NCBI RefSeq assembly: GCF_013166595.1
Contig: NZ_JABKKG010000001.1
Coordinates: 434,001 to 498,000, forward strand
Length of the DNA stretch: 64,000 bases
Direction: 5' to 3'
DNA from: Palleniella intestinalis
GTDB lineage: Bacteria; Bacteroidota; Bacteroidia; Bacteroidales; Bacteroidaceae
The notes beneath the pieces were generated by a model. The model did no database searches. It saw only the letters and a program-made list of their open reading frames with translations, and had not been told where the DNA came from. Positions 53,094 through 63,346 of the stretch are shown piece after piece; the first letter of the stretch is position 1; every line of letters begins with the position of its first letter. Made by a program: the position numbers and the translations under genes.

Positions 53094-54542
53094 TTACGCA
53101 GCAGCGAATATCCATTCATAGAAGCAGCTGCAAACACCGAAGAGTGCAACACCCAATGTGCAGAGAGCGAGGGCAAGGCGTGTGTTGCAGTCAGACTGGA
53201 ATGTTGGGAGCGGCTCAGAATCGTTGTTGATGTACATTGCCTTCACGATCAGAAGATAGTAGTAAAGTGAGATTACTGTGTTGAGCAATGCGATGAACAC
53301 GACAACATAAGCTGCGACAGAACCTTGCTGGCATGCTGCCATGAAGACGAAGAACTTGCTGAACATTCCGGCAAATGGTGGGATACCGGCAAGACTGAAC
53401 AATGCGAGCGTCATAAGGAACGCGAGCTTAGGGTTAGTCTTGTAGAGTCCGTCGTATGATGACATTGCTGTTGTGCCGTTGTTATTCTCTTCCACTGCGC
53501 TGATTACGGTGAACACCGCCATGTTGGCAACAACATAGATGAGCACGTAGTAAGAGAGTGCTGTCACACCATAGGATGCGATAGCAGGATTGCCTACACC
53601 TACAACAGCAAGCATGATGTATCCTGCCTGCGAGATAGAGCTGAACGCCATGAATCGCTTGAGGTCGCTCTGACGGATAGCCATAAGGTTGCCGACAGTG
53701 ATGCTGGCAACAATAAGGATGTACATGAGCATCTCCCACTCTGCCGCCATTGGCTGGAAGACCTTCATGAGAAGTGTGCAGAGAGTGAACGCTGCTGCTC
53801 CCTTAGAGATGACACTGAGATAACCTGTTACGGTTGTCGGAGCACCCTGATATGTGTCAGCTGTCCAGAAATGAAATGGCACAAGGGAAATCTTGAAGCC
53901 AAGGCCTGCAACGAAGAACACAAGTCCGATGATTGTCAGAGTTGAGAAGCCATTGTTAAGGGCTGCTGTGAAATCATCGAAATAGAGTGCGCCTGTAGAA
54001 CCGTAGAGGAATGAGATGCCGTAGAGCATCACACCACTTGAGAACGTTGCAGTAAGGATGAACTTTGCTGCAGCCTCTGCACTGTGGTGACGGTACTTGT
54101 CAAGAGCGACAAGGCATGCCATAGGCACGGACGCCATTTCGAGTCCGAGGAAGAACATGAGGAAATGACCTGCGGACATCATCATGTTCATACCGAGGAG
54201 TGTAGAGATTATGAGCATATAGAACTCACCTTCCTTGAACGCTGTGTCAGGACGGCTCATCCAGTTACGGCTCTGAATGACAACAATCAGTGTGCCGGCA
54301 GCAAGAATCACCTTCATGACGTTGGCTGCGGTTGTTGCAACGTACATTCCACCGAACGCCTCTGCCGGCTCTCCACAGAAGAAGGTAACGACAGTCTGCA
54401 CAAGAAGCATCACGCACATCAGCGGATTGAACCACTTGCGCTCTGCTGTCTTGGAAGAAGCGAAATCAGCGATGAAGGCTATTATCAGAATAGCAACGAG
54501 TGTTGCCTCCGGAACCATATATAGAAATTGTGAATAATTCAT
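53094..54542 (-). CDS. nuoN: Complex I subunit N
   Basis: 482 residues with about fourteen membrane helices. Antiporter-like features are the lysine-bearing helix in [20 protein letters not shown] and [20 protein letters not shown], plus [14 protein letters not shown]. The protein is one of three Mrp-like proton-pumping subunits. It is the last gene of the operon, 14 bp after nuoM. Confidence 0.95.
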   Translation of the reverse strand: MNYSQFLYMVPEATLVAILIIAFIADFASSKTAERKWFNPLMCVMLLVQTVVTFFCGEPAEAFGGMYVATTAANVMKVILAAGTLIVVIQSRNWMSRPDTAFKEGEFYMLIISTLLGMNMMMSAGHFLMFFLGLEMASVPMACLVALDKYRHHSAEAAAKFILTATFSSGVMLYGISFLYGSTGALYFDDFTAALNNGFSTLTIIGLVFFVAGLGFKISLVPFHFWTADTYQGAPTTVTGYLSVISKGAAAFTLCTLLMKVFQPMAAEWEMLMYILIVASITVGNLMAIRQSDLKRFMAFSSISQAGYIMLAVVGVGNPAIASYGVTALSYYVLIYVVANMAVFTVISAVEENNNGTTAMSSYDGLYKTNPKLAFLMTLALFSLAGIPPFAGMFSKFFVFMAACQQGSVAAYVVVFIALLNTVISLYYYLLIVKAMYINNDSEPLPTFQSDCNTRLALALCTLGVALFGVCSCFYEWIFAAA

Positions 54543-54556
54543 ATACTTTCAGTTTT

Positions 54557-56053
54557 TTAGCCAATAATATTACTTAAAACAGCTGCAACGCCACCGTCAA
54601 TCACATTGCTTGCCCAGAGTGGGAAGCTACCGAGTGCTGCAACGCAGAAAATGAGGCAGCACACTGTGAAGCGCTCGTCCCATGTTGCATCAGTAAGTTT
54701 TTCGTATTCAGGCTTTTTCACCTTCTCGAAGAGGATGAAGCCAACAGTACGAAGGATGTAAACGGCTGTCACAACGATTGATGTACAAGCGATGATTGTG
54801 CAGCAACGATGGAATGTATCGTTGTTCTCGAATGAACCGACGAAGATTGTCATCTCGGCGATGAAACCTGAGAAGCCCGGAAGACCGAGGTTTGCGAGAC
54901 CTGCTATCACATAGCCTACTGAGAGGAATGGCATAATCTTCATCAAACCGCCCAACTGACGGATGTCACGTGTGTGTGTACGACCGTAAATCATACCGAT
55001 AAGGGCGAAGAAGAGTGCTGTCATCAAACCGTGGGAAAGCATCTGAAGGATAGCACCTGTACAAGCTGTCTTGGTCATCATGAGGAGAGCGAAGAGCACG
55101 AGTCCACAGTGGCTGACGGAAGAGTAAGCGTTGATAAACTTCAAGTCGGTCTGGACACATGCAGAGAATGCTCCGTAGACAACAGAGATTGTTGTAAGTA
55201 TAAGGAACACCCATGCCAACTGCTGTGCTGCTTCAGGAAGAAGGAACATAGCAATGCGGAAACAGCCGTAACCTCCGAGCTTCATAAGCACTCCGGCGTG
55301 AAGCATGGACACAGATGTAGGGGCACAGCCGTGACCGATTGGTGACCATGTGTGGAATGGGAACAGTGCGCCGAGCACACCGAAACCGATGAACACGAAT
55401 GGGAACAGAACCTTCTGAACAGCAACAGGGATAGCATGTGCACCACCTGTCTGATGAGCGATTTCGAGAAGATTCATTGTCTGTGCACCGCTGAAGAAGT
55501 AGATTCCTACAAGTCCGATGATGATAAGGGCAGAACCACCCATAAGCATCAAGGTCAGTTTCATTGCGGCATACTCTTTCCTTCCTGAACCCCAGAAACC
55601 AATGAGGAGGTACATAGGGATGAGGGCTACCTCATAGAACATAAACATTGTGAAGAGGTCAATGCTTATGAAGAAGCCGTACACACCTGTTGAAAGGAGT
55701 GTAAACCACATGAAGAACTCTTTTGTCAGCGGCTGCAGCTTCCATGAAGCGAATGTGCCGGTAAAGACAATGATACTTGACAGCAGAAGCATGACAACGC
55801 TGATACCGTCAACACCTACCGCATAAGAGATATGGAGCGGTGCGAACCATACTGTGCTGAATGTGTACAGCATCTCTGCCTCATTGCCGGCGGCACGCTG
55901 GGAGATGAAGTCAATAGTCAGCCACGCACTCAGGGCGAGGAGACAGGATGAGCCTGCCACCATCACGCCACGCACCTGTTCGATGTTGCGTGCCAGCCAA
56001 AGGCCGAACAACATCAGGACGGGGATTACTACGAATAATGTTAATATACTCAT
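54557..56053 (-). CDS. nuoM: Complex I subunit M
   Basis: 498 residues, mostly membrane helices. The conserved Glu is in MFYEVALIPMYLLIGFWG, and PFHTWSPIGHGCAPTSVSML and INAYSSVSHCGLVLFAL are typical. It is a proton-pumping subunit, placed between nuoL and nuoN as in most operons. Confidence 0.96.
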   Translation of the reverse strand: MSILTLFVVIPVLMLFGLWLARNIEQVRGVMVAGSSCLLALSAWLTIDFISQRAAGNEAEMLYTFSTVWFAPLHISYAVGVDGISVVMLLLSSIIVFTGTFASWKLQPLTKEFFMWFTLLSTGVYGFFISIDLFTMFMFYEVALIPMYLLIGFWGSGRKEYAAMKLTLMLMGGSALIIIGLVGIYFFSGAQTMNLLEIAHQTGGAHAIPVAVQKVLFPFVFIGFGVLGALFPFHTWSPIGHGCAPTSVSMLHAGVLMKLGGYGCFRIAMFLLPEAAQQLAWVFLILTTISVVYGAFSACVQTDLKFINAYSSVSHCGLVLFALLMMTKTACTGAILQMLSHGLMTALFFALIGMIYGRTHTRDIRQLGGLMKIMPFLSVGYVIAGLANLGLPGFSGFIAEMTIFVGSFENNDTFHRCCTIIACTSIVVTAVYILRTVGFILFEKVKKPEYEKLTDATWDERFTVCCLIFCVAALGSFPLWASNVIDGGVAAVLSNIIG

Positions 56054-56071
56054 TTTTCTTATTCCTTAATT

Positions 56072-58039
56072 TTAGATTGCCAACAATATTAACGACAACG
56101 CAACAGCACCTGTGAGGAACCATACCGCATAGCTGCGCACGTCACCATTCTGCCATGAGCGTATGCTCTCACCGCTTTCGTTAGTGCCCCATGCTGTGAA
56201 GTCGATGAGTCCGTTGATGATTTTCTCATCAATCCATGCCACCGGTTTGGAGACAAAGCGGAAGAGAATCTTGTGTGTGACGAACATGTAAACCTCGTCC
56301 ATATAGAAACGCTTGTATGCCGCACGATGCAGACGTGGGAACATCTTATACATCTTCTCTGCGATTGGCTGCTTCTCACCTTTATATATATATGTGGCAA
56401 GACCGATACTCAGAAGTGCAATGACTGTTGAGGTAATGGCAATCTGAGTGTCAAGATGAATTTCATAGACCTTACCTGACGCGCTCACAAATGAACCGAA
56501 GTTCAGTGCCCATCCGCAAGTCAGTGTGATGACTGTAAGGAATATCAGAGGGAATGTCATTGTCAGAGGTGCCTCGTGAGGAGTGTGCGCTGCATGGAGC
56601 TCCTTGTTCTCTGTTCCCCAGAAAATACCGTAATAGAGACGGAACATGTAGAATGCTGTCATTGCGGCAACACCTGTCATTATCCAACCTACAACCGGGC
56701 TGTACTGGAAGCAAGCAGTGATAATCTCGTCCTTGGAGAAGAATCCTGAGAACGGAGGAATACCTGCGATTGCAAGGCAAGAGAGAAGGAATGTGATGTG
56801 AGTGATTGGCATATACTTGCGCAGACCACCCATTGCTGACATCTCGTTAGAGTGGACAGCGTGGATGATACATCCTGCTCCAAGGAACAGACATGCCTTG
56901 AACATAGCGTGTGTAAACAAGTGGAACATTGACGCCATATAGCCAAGCTGTGCGTGGTTGTCAAGGATGACTCCTTCCTCGTGGCTTGGAAGACAAACGC
57001 CAAGTGATACCATCATGAATGCAATCTGAGAGATTGTCGAGAACGCAAGCACACGCTTGATGTCGCTCTGGGCACAGGCAATGGCAGCAGCATAGAATGC
57101 TGTGAACACACCAACGTACACAACAATGGACATCTGGTCAGGAGCATACTGAATCCAAAGTGGGAACAGACGTGCAATCTGGAACACACCGGCAACGACC
57201 ATCGTAGCAGCGTGGATAAGCGCACTGACAGGAGTAGGGCCTTCCATAGCGTCCGGAAGCCAAATGTGCAATGGGAACATTGCCGACTTACCGGCACCAC
57301 CGATGAACATCAGCACGAGGGCTGTCGGGATAATCAGACCACCGGCAGCAACAGCACGGGAAACATCGCCCTGAAGGAATGGAGCTGCGCCCTCTGCCAT
57401 CTGAATCTCTGTACCTGTGAAATTGAAGCTGAAAGAACCTACATAGTAGCCATAGATAAGAATACCGATGAGGAAGAACATATCAGCGAAACGTGTGACA
57501 ATGAACGCTTTCTTTGATGCGTGAACTGCCGCATGCAAAGGATAGTAGAATCCGATGAGCAGATAAGAGCTGACGCCCACCAACTCCCAGAACATGTACA
57601 TCTGGAAGATGTTTGTAGCGACAACAAGTCCGAGCATGGACATTGTGAAGAGAGAGAGGAAAGCATAGTAACGCTCAAAACCTTTCTCACCGTGCATGTA
57701 TCCGAAAGAATAGATGTGCACCATAAGGCTCACGGTAGAGATGACGATGAGCATCATTGCTGAGATAGGGTCAAGCAAGAAACCAAGGTCAAAACTCAAC
57801 GAGCCAAGTGGCAGCCAAGTGAAGTTGAACGGCACAATTGTAGGCAGTGTGCCGTCAGCAAGACGTTCAGTAGTGAAGTAAGTGATTGCCGTATAATAGG
57901 ACAATACAGTCACTGCACCGAGCGATAAGGTGCCGATAAGACCGGCAGCCTTATGCGACATCTTCATGCCGGCGAGTCCCAGTACAAGGAATGAGAGCAG
58001 CGGCAGAAGAAGAATCAAAAATACATAACTATATTCCAT
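56072..58039 (-). CDS. nuoL: Complex I subunit L
   Basis: 655 residues. The antiporter-like core has FWELVGVSSYLLIGFYY, PLHIWLPDAMEGPTPVSALI and HAATMVVAGVF. The C-terminal lateral-helix region with a final membrane anchor (WFLTGAVALSLILLAI) is present. The typical NuoL start is seen (MEYSYVFLILLLPLLSFLVL). It is the distal pumping subunit of the membrane arm. Gaps to nuoK and nuoM are 19 and 18 bp. Confidence 0.96.
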   Translation of the reverse strand: MEYSYVFLILLLPLLSFLVLGLAGMKMSHKAAGLIGTLSLGAVTVLSYYTAITYFTTERLADGTLPTIVPFNFTWLPLGSLSFDLGFLLDPISAMMLIVISTVSLMVHIYSFGYMHGEKGFERYYAFLSLFTMSMLGLVVATNIFQMYMFWELVGVSSYLLIGFYYPLHAAVHASKKAFIVTRFADMFFLIGILIYGYYVGSFSFNFTGTEIQMAEGAAPFLQGDVSRAVAAGGLIIPTALVLMFIGGAGKSAMFPLHIWLPDAMEGPTPVSALIHAATMVVAGVFQIARLFPLWIQYAPDQMSIVVYVGVFTAFYAAAIACAQSDIKRVLAFSTISQIAFMMVSLGVCLPSHEEGVILDNHAQLGYMASMFHLFTHAMFKACLFLGAGCIIHAVHSNEMSAMGGLRKYMPITHITFLLSCLAIAGIPPFSGFFSKDEIITACFQYSPVVGWIMTGVAAMTAFYMFRLYYGIFWGTENKELHAAHTPHEAPLTMTFPLIFLTVITLTCGWALNFGSFVSASGKVYEIHLDTQIAITSTVIALLSIGLATYIYKGEKQPIAEKMYKMFPRLHRAAYKRFYMDEVYMFVTHKILFRFVSKPVAWIDEKIINGLIDFTAWGTNESGESIRSWQNGDVRSYAVWFLTGAVALSLILLAI

Positions 58040-58058
58040 TGTGATTTTCCTTTCCTGT

Positions 58059-58367
58059 TTATTTCTTTAATTCCTTTATACTGTCCACCTGGTCACTGTT
58101 GCAGTTACGGTAAACATTAATGATAATAGCCACAGCCACAGCAGTTTCAGCGGCGCTCATACCAATAGAGAACAGGGTGAAGAAGAATCCGTCAAGCTGT
58201 TCAGGGAAGAGGATGCGGTTGAAAGCGGCAAAGTTGAGGTCAACGGAATTGAGAATCAGCTCTACCGAAATAAGCATGGCTATCAGGTTGCGACGGCTGA
58301 TGAAGCCGAACACTCCAATGAAAAACAATAGTGCGCTAAGCACAAAGAAGAATTCTACCGGTACCAT
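58059..58367 (-). CDS. nuoK: Complex I subunit K
   Basis: 102 residues with three membrane helices. Conserved carboxylates lie in MLISVELILNSVDLNFAAF and FSIGMSAAETAVAVAI. The start, MVPVEFFF, matches the family. It sits next to nuoJ with a 3-bp gap. Confidence 0.96.
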   Translation of the reverse strand: MVPVEFFFVLSALLFFIGVFGFISRRNLIAMLISVELILNSVDLNFAAFNRILFPEQLDGFFFTLFSIGMSAAETAVAVAIIINVYRNCNSDQVDSIKELKK

Positions 58368-58370
58368 AGC

Positions 58371-58883
58371 TTATTCCTTTCTTGAGATTAAGATTCCACC
58401 GATGATGCATGCCAAAAGGAATACGGAAATGAACTCGAAAGGGAGCACATAACCATACTTGCCAGCACTGACAAGTGCCTTGCCAATGACATCCATGCCG
58501 ACTTCCTTGTCGGCCACCTGTGCGAAATTGTTAACAAACTGATTCTTTAAGAACACACCTACCACTGTGGCGAAACCTGCGAGAGTCACAAGAGAACCGA
58601 GTATCACACGGCTGCCTTTAGCATGCTCGACAAGCCCCTGAAGAGTGCGCTTGCTGACAAGCTGTATGGCAAAGATGTAAATCATCGTGACACCACCGGC
58701 ATAGACAGAAATCTGCGCGGCACCAAGATAGGTGTAGTCCAGCAGGAAGTAAAGTCCCGCCACACCAAAGAGCACGAACAACAGGAATGTTGCGGCTCTC
58801 ATTATTCGCTTTGTTGTAACACATATAATGGCTGAGCCAAGTATCACAACAGCGAGTATTGCAAACATTATTAAATTAGCCAT
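58371..58883 (-). CDS. nuoJ: Complex I subunit J
   Basis: 170 residues with five membrane helices. LLDYTYLGAAQISVYAGGVT, then MIYIFAIQLV, is the typical helix-3 region involved in quinone coupling. It begins 2 bp downstream of nuoI. Confidence 0.95.
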   Translation of the reverse strand: MANLIMFAILAVVILGSAIICVTTKRIMRAATFLLFVLFGVAGLYFLLDYTYLGAAQISVYAGGVTMIYIFAIQLVSKRTLQGLVEHAKGSRVILGSLVTLAGFATVVGVFLKNQFVNNFAQVADKEVGMDVIGKALVSAGKYGYVLPFEFISVFLLACIIGGILISRKE

Positions 58884-58885
58884 TG

Positions 58886-59413
58886 TTATTTTTTCTTAGT
58901 GTTCCATGTTCCGATTTCTATCGGGTTGCCACCGTCGGTGATGTTTGGCAGGGCAACCTCAAACTTCTCCTTATCCAAATGGTGCACAAGGGCGTCACGG
59001 CTGAATGTGGAGTTCTCGAAATCATTAACAAACTTGATAGCGTCATGAGGACATGCATTGACACACAACTCGCAGAACATACATTCTCCAAGGTCGTAAC
59101 GATAGTCTTCAAGCACACGCTTTTTCTTGCCGTCCTCAGTCTCTATCTGCTTCTGAGTGATCTTGATTGTGCCATTCGGGCATGCCATCTCACACAACTT
59201 GCAAGCGATACATTTGTTGTTGCCATTCTCGTCAAGCGGCATGATGAGGCGTCCGCGGTGACGTGCAGAAACATGAAGGGTTGTCTTGCGGTTCTCCGGA
59301 TACTGCTCTGTGACCTTCGGTGTGAAATATTCTTTCAATGTCACGCCAAAGCCTGTGCACAGAGACTTCACTCCGTCAACAATACCGCCGAAATATGATT
59401 TTTCTTGTTCCAT
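58886..59413 (-). CDS. nuoI: Complex I subunit I (2x 4Fe-4S)
   Basis: 175 residues. Two ferredoxin motifs are present: CIACKLCEMACPNGTIKI and CMFCELCVNACPHDAIKF, which bind clusters N6a and N6b. The N-terminal amphipathic region (GIVDGVKSLCTGFGVTLKEY) would lie on the membrane. In a complex without NuoEFG these clusters receive electrons nearer the entry point. Confidence 0.96.
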   Translation of the reverse strand: MEQEKSYFGGIVDGVKSLCTGFGVTLKEYFTPKVTEQYPENRKTTLHVSARHRGRLIMPLDENGNNKCIACKLCEMACPNGTIKITQKQIETEDGKKKRVLEDYRYDLGECMFCELCVNACPHDAIKFVNDFENSTFSRDALVHHLDKEKFEVALPNITDGGNPIEIGTWNTKKK

Positions 59414-59428
59414 ATCTTTGTTATTTAT

Positions 59429-60511
59429 TTAGAAGTGAAGTCCGAACGCTACCACCAATGTCATCAGCACAAGGTTGAGGAGTGACAGTGGCATGAGATA
59501 CTTCCACTCGAGTTTCAGAATCTGGTCGATGCGCAGACGTGGGAATGTCCAGCGAATCCAAAGCAGAATCCATATAATGAAGAATGCTTTGCCGAGGAAC
59601 CATACAATACCAGGAATGTAATCCATCACAGCATTGAAACCGTCCAATCCAGCTACATGCAGAGGCATCCAGCCACCGAGGAACACTGTTGCAGCAACAC
59701 CGGCACAGATGAACATGTTCAGGTACTCTGCCAGATAGAAGAAACCGAAGCCCATACCGGAATACTCTGTGTGATAGCCGGCAGTCAGCTCACTCTCTGC
59801 CTCAGGAAGGTCGAAAGGACCACGGTTAGCCTCTGCATTACCTGCAACGATGAATGTCAGGAAAGCGATAATCGCAGGGATATGTCCCTTGAAAATCAGC
59901 CATCCGTCAGCCTGTGCCTCAATGATGCCTGAGAACTGCATCGTGCCTGTCAGCACAACGGCAGAAATCAGACAGAGACAGAGTGACATCTCATAAGAAA
60001 TCATCTGCACGGCACCACGGAGAGCGGAGACAACAGAATATTTGTTGTTTGAGCCCCATCCTGCAAGGAAGATGCCGATGATTCCCAAACTTGAGATAGC
60101 TGTCATAAGGAAGACACCCACATTGAAATCCAGCACGTGTGCACCCTTGTTCCATGGCATGAAGGCGAAAGCGCCGACACTGCCGACAAGAGTGAGGAAC
60201 GGAGCGAGGATGTAAAGCACCTTATCTGCCTTCTCCACAAAGAAAATCTCCTTTGTGAGCATCTTCAACACGTCACAAATAACTTGGAACACACCCCAAG
60301 GACCGACACGCATAGGACCGAGACGGCACTGGAAGTAGGCACACACCTTGCGCTCCATGAAAATGAGTATAATCGCCAGAATGGCGTATGCTGCAAGGAT
60401 GAATACTCCCACGAGCACGCACTCAATAAGTATTGACAGGAAATCGCCGAGACCCAATGTGTCACGCAACAGACTGTCAAACCATGTTGTTACTATACTA
60501 AAGTCAAACAT
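59429..60511 (-). CDS. nuoH: Complex I subunit H
   Basis: 360 residues with eight or more membrane helices. IFMERKVCAYFQCRLGPMRV and GPWGVFQVICDVLKMLTKE are the signature, and the quinone-chamber loop includes NRGPFDLPEAESELTAGYHT, then EYSGM. It is the membrane subunit that joins the peripheral arm. It lies 15 bp before nuoI and 11 bp after nuoCD. Confidence 0.97.
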   Translation of the reverse strand: MFDFSIVTTWFDSLLRDTLGLGDFLSILIECVLVGVFILAAYAILAIILIFMERKVCAYFQCRLGPMRVGPWGVFQVICDVLKMLTKEIFFVEKADKVLYILAPFLTLVGSVGAFAFMPWNKGAHVLDFNVGVFLMTAISSLGIIGIFLAGWGSNNKYSVVSALRGAVQMISYEMSLCLCLISAVVLTGTMQFSGIIEAQADGWLIFKGHIPAIIAFLTFIVAGNAEANRGPFDLPEAESELTAGYHTEYSGMGFGFFYLAEYLNMFICAGVAATVFLGGWMPLHVAGLDGFNAVMDYIPGIVWFLGKAFFIIWILLWIRWTFPRLRIDQILKLEWKYLMPLSLLNLVLMTLVVAFGLHF

Positions 60512-60522
60512 ATTATTCTTTA

Positions 60523-62091
60523 TTATCTGTCAATATCCGGTATCACATAATCCAATGTCGCGCCAATAGCGATGAGGTCACCAATCTTCTCGCCACGGCA
60601 GATGTCGTCCATTGCGCTTACGAGTGGCAATCCCATAGGACGGAACTTCAGGCGCAGAGGATTCTTGCCGCCGTCACTACGCAGGTAAACACCAATCTCG
60701 CCACGTGAGCCTTCGCATGAAGTATACCAAGAGCCTTCAGGAACCTTGATAATCGGCTTCTGCTTGATGTAGAAATCTCCCGCAGGGATGTTGTCGATAA
60801 GCTGCTCGATGATGCGGACACTCTGCTTCATCTCTTCCATACGCACAAGGTAGCGATCCATACAGTCGCCCTTTGAGAGAACAACTTGGTCGAAATCCAC
60901 CTGTCCGTACATGTCATAAGGATGATTCTTGCGCACATCGTTAGCCCAGCCTGCCGCACGTCCCGTACCACCTGTACAGCCGTAAGAGATGGCATCCTCA
61001 CGGTTCAACACGCCTACCCCGTTGAAACGGTTGCGGAGAATGATGTTGCCAGTGAACACATCCTCGTACTCCTTGAACATCGGCTTGATGTAGTTGCAGA
61101 GGTTCTTGACATTCTTCACGAAGTTCGGATCAATGTCAGCCTGACATCCGCCGATACGGTAATAGTTCTGGATAAGGCGGCCGCCGGTTGTCTCTTCCAT
61201 ACAGTTGAGCACCTGCTCACGGTCGCGCATACCATATATAAAAGGTGTAAGACCGCCAAGGTCCTGTGCGCAACAGCTGTAGAACAGGAGATGAGAGTCA
61301 AGACGCTGCAACTCATCCATGATTGTGCGGATGTACTTGATGCGGTCAGTCAGCTCCACTCCCATTGCCTCTTCGACAACAGAGCAAAGAGCATGACGGT
61401 TCATCATCGCCGAGAGATAGTCAAGACGGTCTGTAAGAGCCAGTGTCTGTGGGTAAGTGTAGCTCTCGCACATCTTCTCTATTCCGCGGTGGATGTATCC
61501 GCAATGAGGGTAAATCTTGCGAATCTCCTCACCGTTCAGGATTGTCTGCAGACGGAGCACACCGTGGGTTGCAGGGTGCTGAGGACCGATGTTGATGACA
61601 TAGTCGTCATCGGTGAACAGCTTGTGCTGTGTCTCTGTCAGATTTCCGTTCTTGTCAAGATTATACTCTATGGTGTAGTCCGGTTCCGGATCATCCTCCA
61701 GCGTGTAACGGTTGTTCTCAGGACTCATGTCGTAATCCTTGCGGAATGGGTAGCCTTGGAAATCGGAGCGCAGATAGAGACGGCGCATGTCCTTGTTGCC
61801 AAGGAACTTGATGCCATAGAAGTCATAAACCTCACGCTCAAGAATCTCCGCGCCTTTCCACAAGTTGCTCACCGTAGGGATGTAAGCATTGTCACGGTCG
61901 CTGTTGACAGCCTTCACACTGATACGCTCGTGCGTGTCGGTGTTCTCAAGAATGTAGACAGAGCCAAGACCTTCTTCACCGAAGTCCTCACCGACAATCG
62001 TTACGAGGAAATCAAAATGCTTGTCATTCTTAAGTTTCGCCATTTCTGAGGCGAAATCCTTCAATTCAAACTGTTTGTTTTCTAATTTCAT
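60523..62091 (-). CDS. nuoCD: Fused complex I subunit CD
   Basis: 522 residues. Residues about 1-135 are the NuoC (30-kDa) domain, including EVYDFYGIKFLGNKDMRRLY. Residues about 155-522 are the NuoD (49-kDa) domain: GPQHPATHGVLRL, HCGYIHRGIEKMCESYTYPQ, and the C-terminal DGGKNPLRLKFRPMGLPLVS with AMDDICRGEKIGDLIAIGAT. It is quinone-binding and positions cluster N2 with NuoB. The CD fusion is known from E. coli and many Bacteroidetes. Confidence 0.96.
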   Translation of the reverse strand: MKLENKQFELKDFASEMAKLKNDKHFDFLVTIVGEDFGEEGLGSVYILENTDTHERISVKAVNSDRDNAYIPTVSNLWKGAEILEREVYDFYGIKFLGNKDMRRLYLRSDFQGYPFRKDYDMSPENNRYTLEDDPEPDYTIEYNLDKNGNLTETQHKLFTDDDYVINIGPQHPATHGVLRLQTILNGEEIRKIYPHCGYIHRGIEKMCESYTYPQTLALTDRLDYLSAMMNRHALCSVVEEAMGVELTDRIKYIRTIMDELQRLDSHLLFYSCCAQDLGGLTPFIYGMRDREQVLNCMEETTGGRLIQNYYRIGGCQADIDPNFVKNVKNLCNYIKPMFKEYEDVFTGNIILRNRFNGVGVLNREDAISYGCTGGTGRAAGWANDVRKNHPYDMYGQVDFDQVVLSKGDCMDRYLVRMEEMKQSVRIIEQLIDNIPAGDFYIKQKPIIKVPEGSWYTSCEGSRGEIGVYLRSDGGKNPLRLKFRPMGLPLVSAMDDICRGEKIGDLIAIGATLDYVIPDIDR

Positions 62092-62103
62092 AACTTCCTC
62101 CGA

Positions 62104-62760
62104 TTATTGGTTGTTTTCAGCCTTAGCCAATGCTTCCTCAGCCTCTTTCAGCTTAGCCTCGTCAACATTGCCTGTAACTACTATTGGTTTCTTCTCCTTA
62201 TGGTTTGTTCCGCCAAAGAATTTCTCAACCTTGACCTTACGCTGCAGCTGCATCATGCCGTAAAGGATAGCCTCCGGACGTGGAGGGCAGCCCGGCACGA
62301 ACACATCGACAGGCACAATCTCCTCGATGCCGTTGACCACGTGGTAGCTTGACTTGAACGGTCCGCCGGAAATGGCGCATCCACCGACAGCCACAACATA
62401 CTTAGGCTCAGCCATCTGGTCATACAGACGCTTCATCACAGGAGCCATCTTGTGGGTGATTGTACCGGCACACATGATGAGGTCGGCCTGACGCGGAGAG
62501 TTACGTGTCACCTCGAAACCGAAGCGCGCAAAGTCGTAACGCGCACATCCCACAGCCATGAACTCAATGCCGCAGCAGCTTGTGGCAAAGGTAAGTGACC
62601 AAAGTGAGTTGCTTCGTCCCCAATTGATTGCCTCATCAAGAGAACCGACAACCACATTCACACCACCCTCATGAAGTTCCTTGACAATATCCTCAAGAGA
62701 CTCATTGTCCTTGAATTCCGAATACGGAATACTTTTGATAACGGGCTTCTTTACTTCCAT
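62104..62760 (-). CDS. nuoB: Complex I subunit B
   Basis: 218 residues from MEVKKPVIKSIPYSEFKD. The four N2-cluster cysteines lie in TFATSCCGIEFMAVGC, VAVGGCAISGGPF and VFVPGCPPRPEAI. The ATG at 62758-62760 overlaps the nuoA end by 10 bp. A longer in-frame reading simply runs through nuoA in another frame. A charged, Ala/Glu-rich C-terminal tail (AKLKEAEEALAKAE) extends beyond the usual end. Confidence 0.95.
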   Translation of the reverse strand: MEVKKPVIKSIPYSEFKDNESLEDIVKELHEGGVNVVVGSLDEAINWGRSNSLWSLTFATSCCGIEFMAVGCARYDFARFGFEVTRNSPRQADLIMCAGTITHKMAPVMKRLYDQMAEPKYVVAVGGCAISGGPFKSSYHVVNGIEEIVPVDVFVPGCPPRPEAILYGMMQLQRKVKVEKFFGGTNHKEKKPIVVTGNVDEAKLKEAEEALAKAENNQ

Positions 62761-63101
62761 TCCAATGCTCCTTTCCGCCAGGCATAAGCAAGGCCAAATA
62801 CAAGTACCAACAGGAAGAATCCGATGCTGACAATAGCAAGCGGACCAAAGTCTTTCACCATAACTGCCCATGGATAGAGGAAGAGTGTCTCCACATCGAA
62901 CATGAGGAACAGAATGGCAAACAGATAGTAGCCTACACCAACAGGTATCCAGGAAGAACCATGAGTAGGAATACCACACTCGAATGGCTCACCTTTGACC
63001 TTGTTGTATGTACGCGGACCAATCAACTTGGCAATGACATAAGCTGCCACAACCAAGAAAACAGCCGTTACCAGAACGGTAATAAACAAAGTAAAATACA
63101 T
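62751..63101 (-). CDS. nuoA: Complex I subunit A
   Basis: 116 residues from MYFTLFITVLV, with three membrane helices. The conserved loop is KGEPFECGIPTHGSSWIPVG, including the ECG that is exposed in the deactive form. The acidic membrane residues are in LFLMFDVETLFLYPWAV. It is the first gene of the operon. Its start is placed at the family-typical Met rather than 15 residues upstream. Confidence 0.95.
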   Translation of the reverse strand: MYFTLFITVLVTAVFLVVAAYVIAKLIGPRTYNKVKGEPFECGIPTHGSSWIPVGVGYYLFAILFLMFDVETLFLYPWAVMVKDFGPLAIVSIGFFLLVLVFGLAYAWRKGALEWK

Positions 63102-63154
63102 ATATATTTGAATAATTATTAAGATTGTCAGCCCAAAAGCTTTCAAACAGGGTA

Positions 63155-63162
63155 CAAAGTTA
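63155..63162 (-). promoter_or_regulatory. Putative -7 element of the nuo operon
   Basis: The minus strand reads TAACTTTG, 53 bp before the nuoA start. No good TTTG at -33. Confidence 0.45.
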
Positions 63163-63303
63163 ATAAAAAAAATGCTAAATATTAAATAATATTTATCTTT
63201 TTATTCCAATACACGGCAAAAATTGACAAAATACTCTCTATTCCACACAATTATCCGCAGAAAAGGGCGCAGACCACGCCATAACCGGAAATTTCACACG
63301 GAC

Positions 63304-63345
63304 AAAAAAAAAAGAGACAACCACAAAACTTGCGATTGTCTCTTT
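63304..63345 (-). terminator. Terminator of tRNA-Lys copy 1
   Basis: AAAGAGACAA and TTGTCTCTTT arms (63336-63345/63311-63320) with a 15-nt loop, then a run of T on the minus strand. Confidence 0.8.
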
Positions 63346-63346
63346 G

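Noticed and set aside
60886..62049. Long plus-strand open frame of 387 codons opposite nuoCD
   Set aside because: It lies antisense to a well-supported fused nuoCD gene. Its translation is rich in Val/His/Leu runs with no family resemblance.
62761..62979. N-terminal extension of nuoB by 73 codons
   Set aside because: The extension reads nuoA DNA in another frame and is full of Cys/Trp. NuoB families start at the chosen Met.
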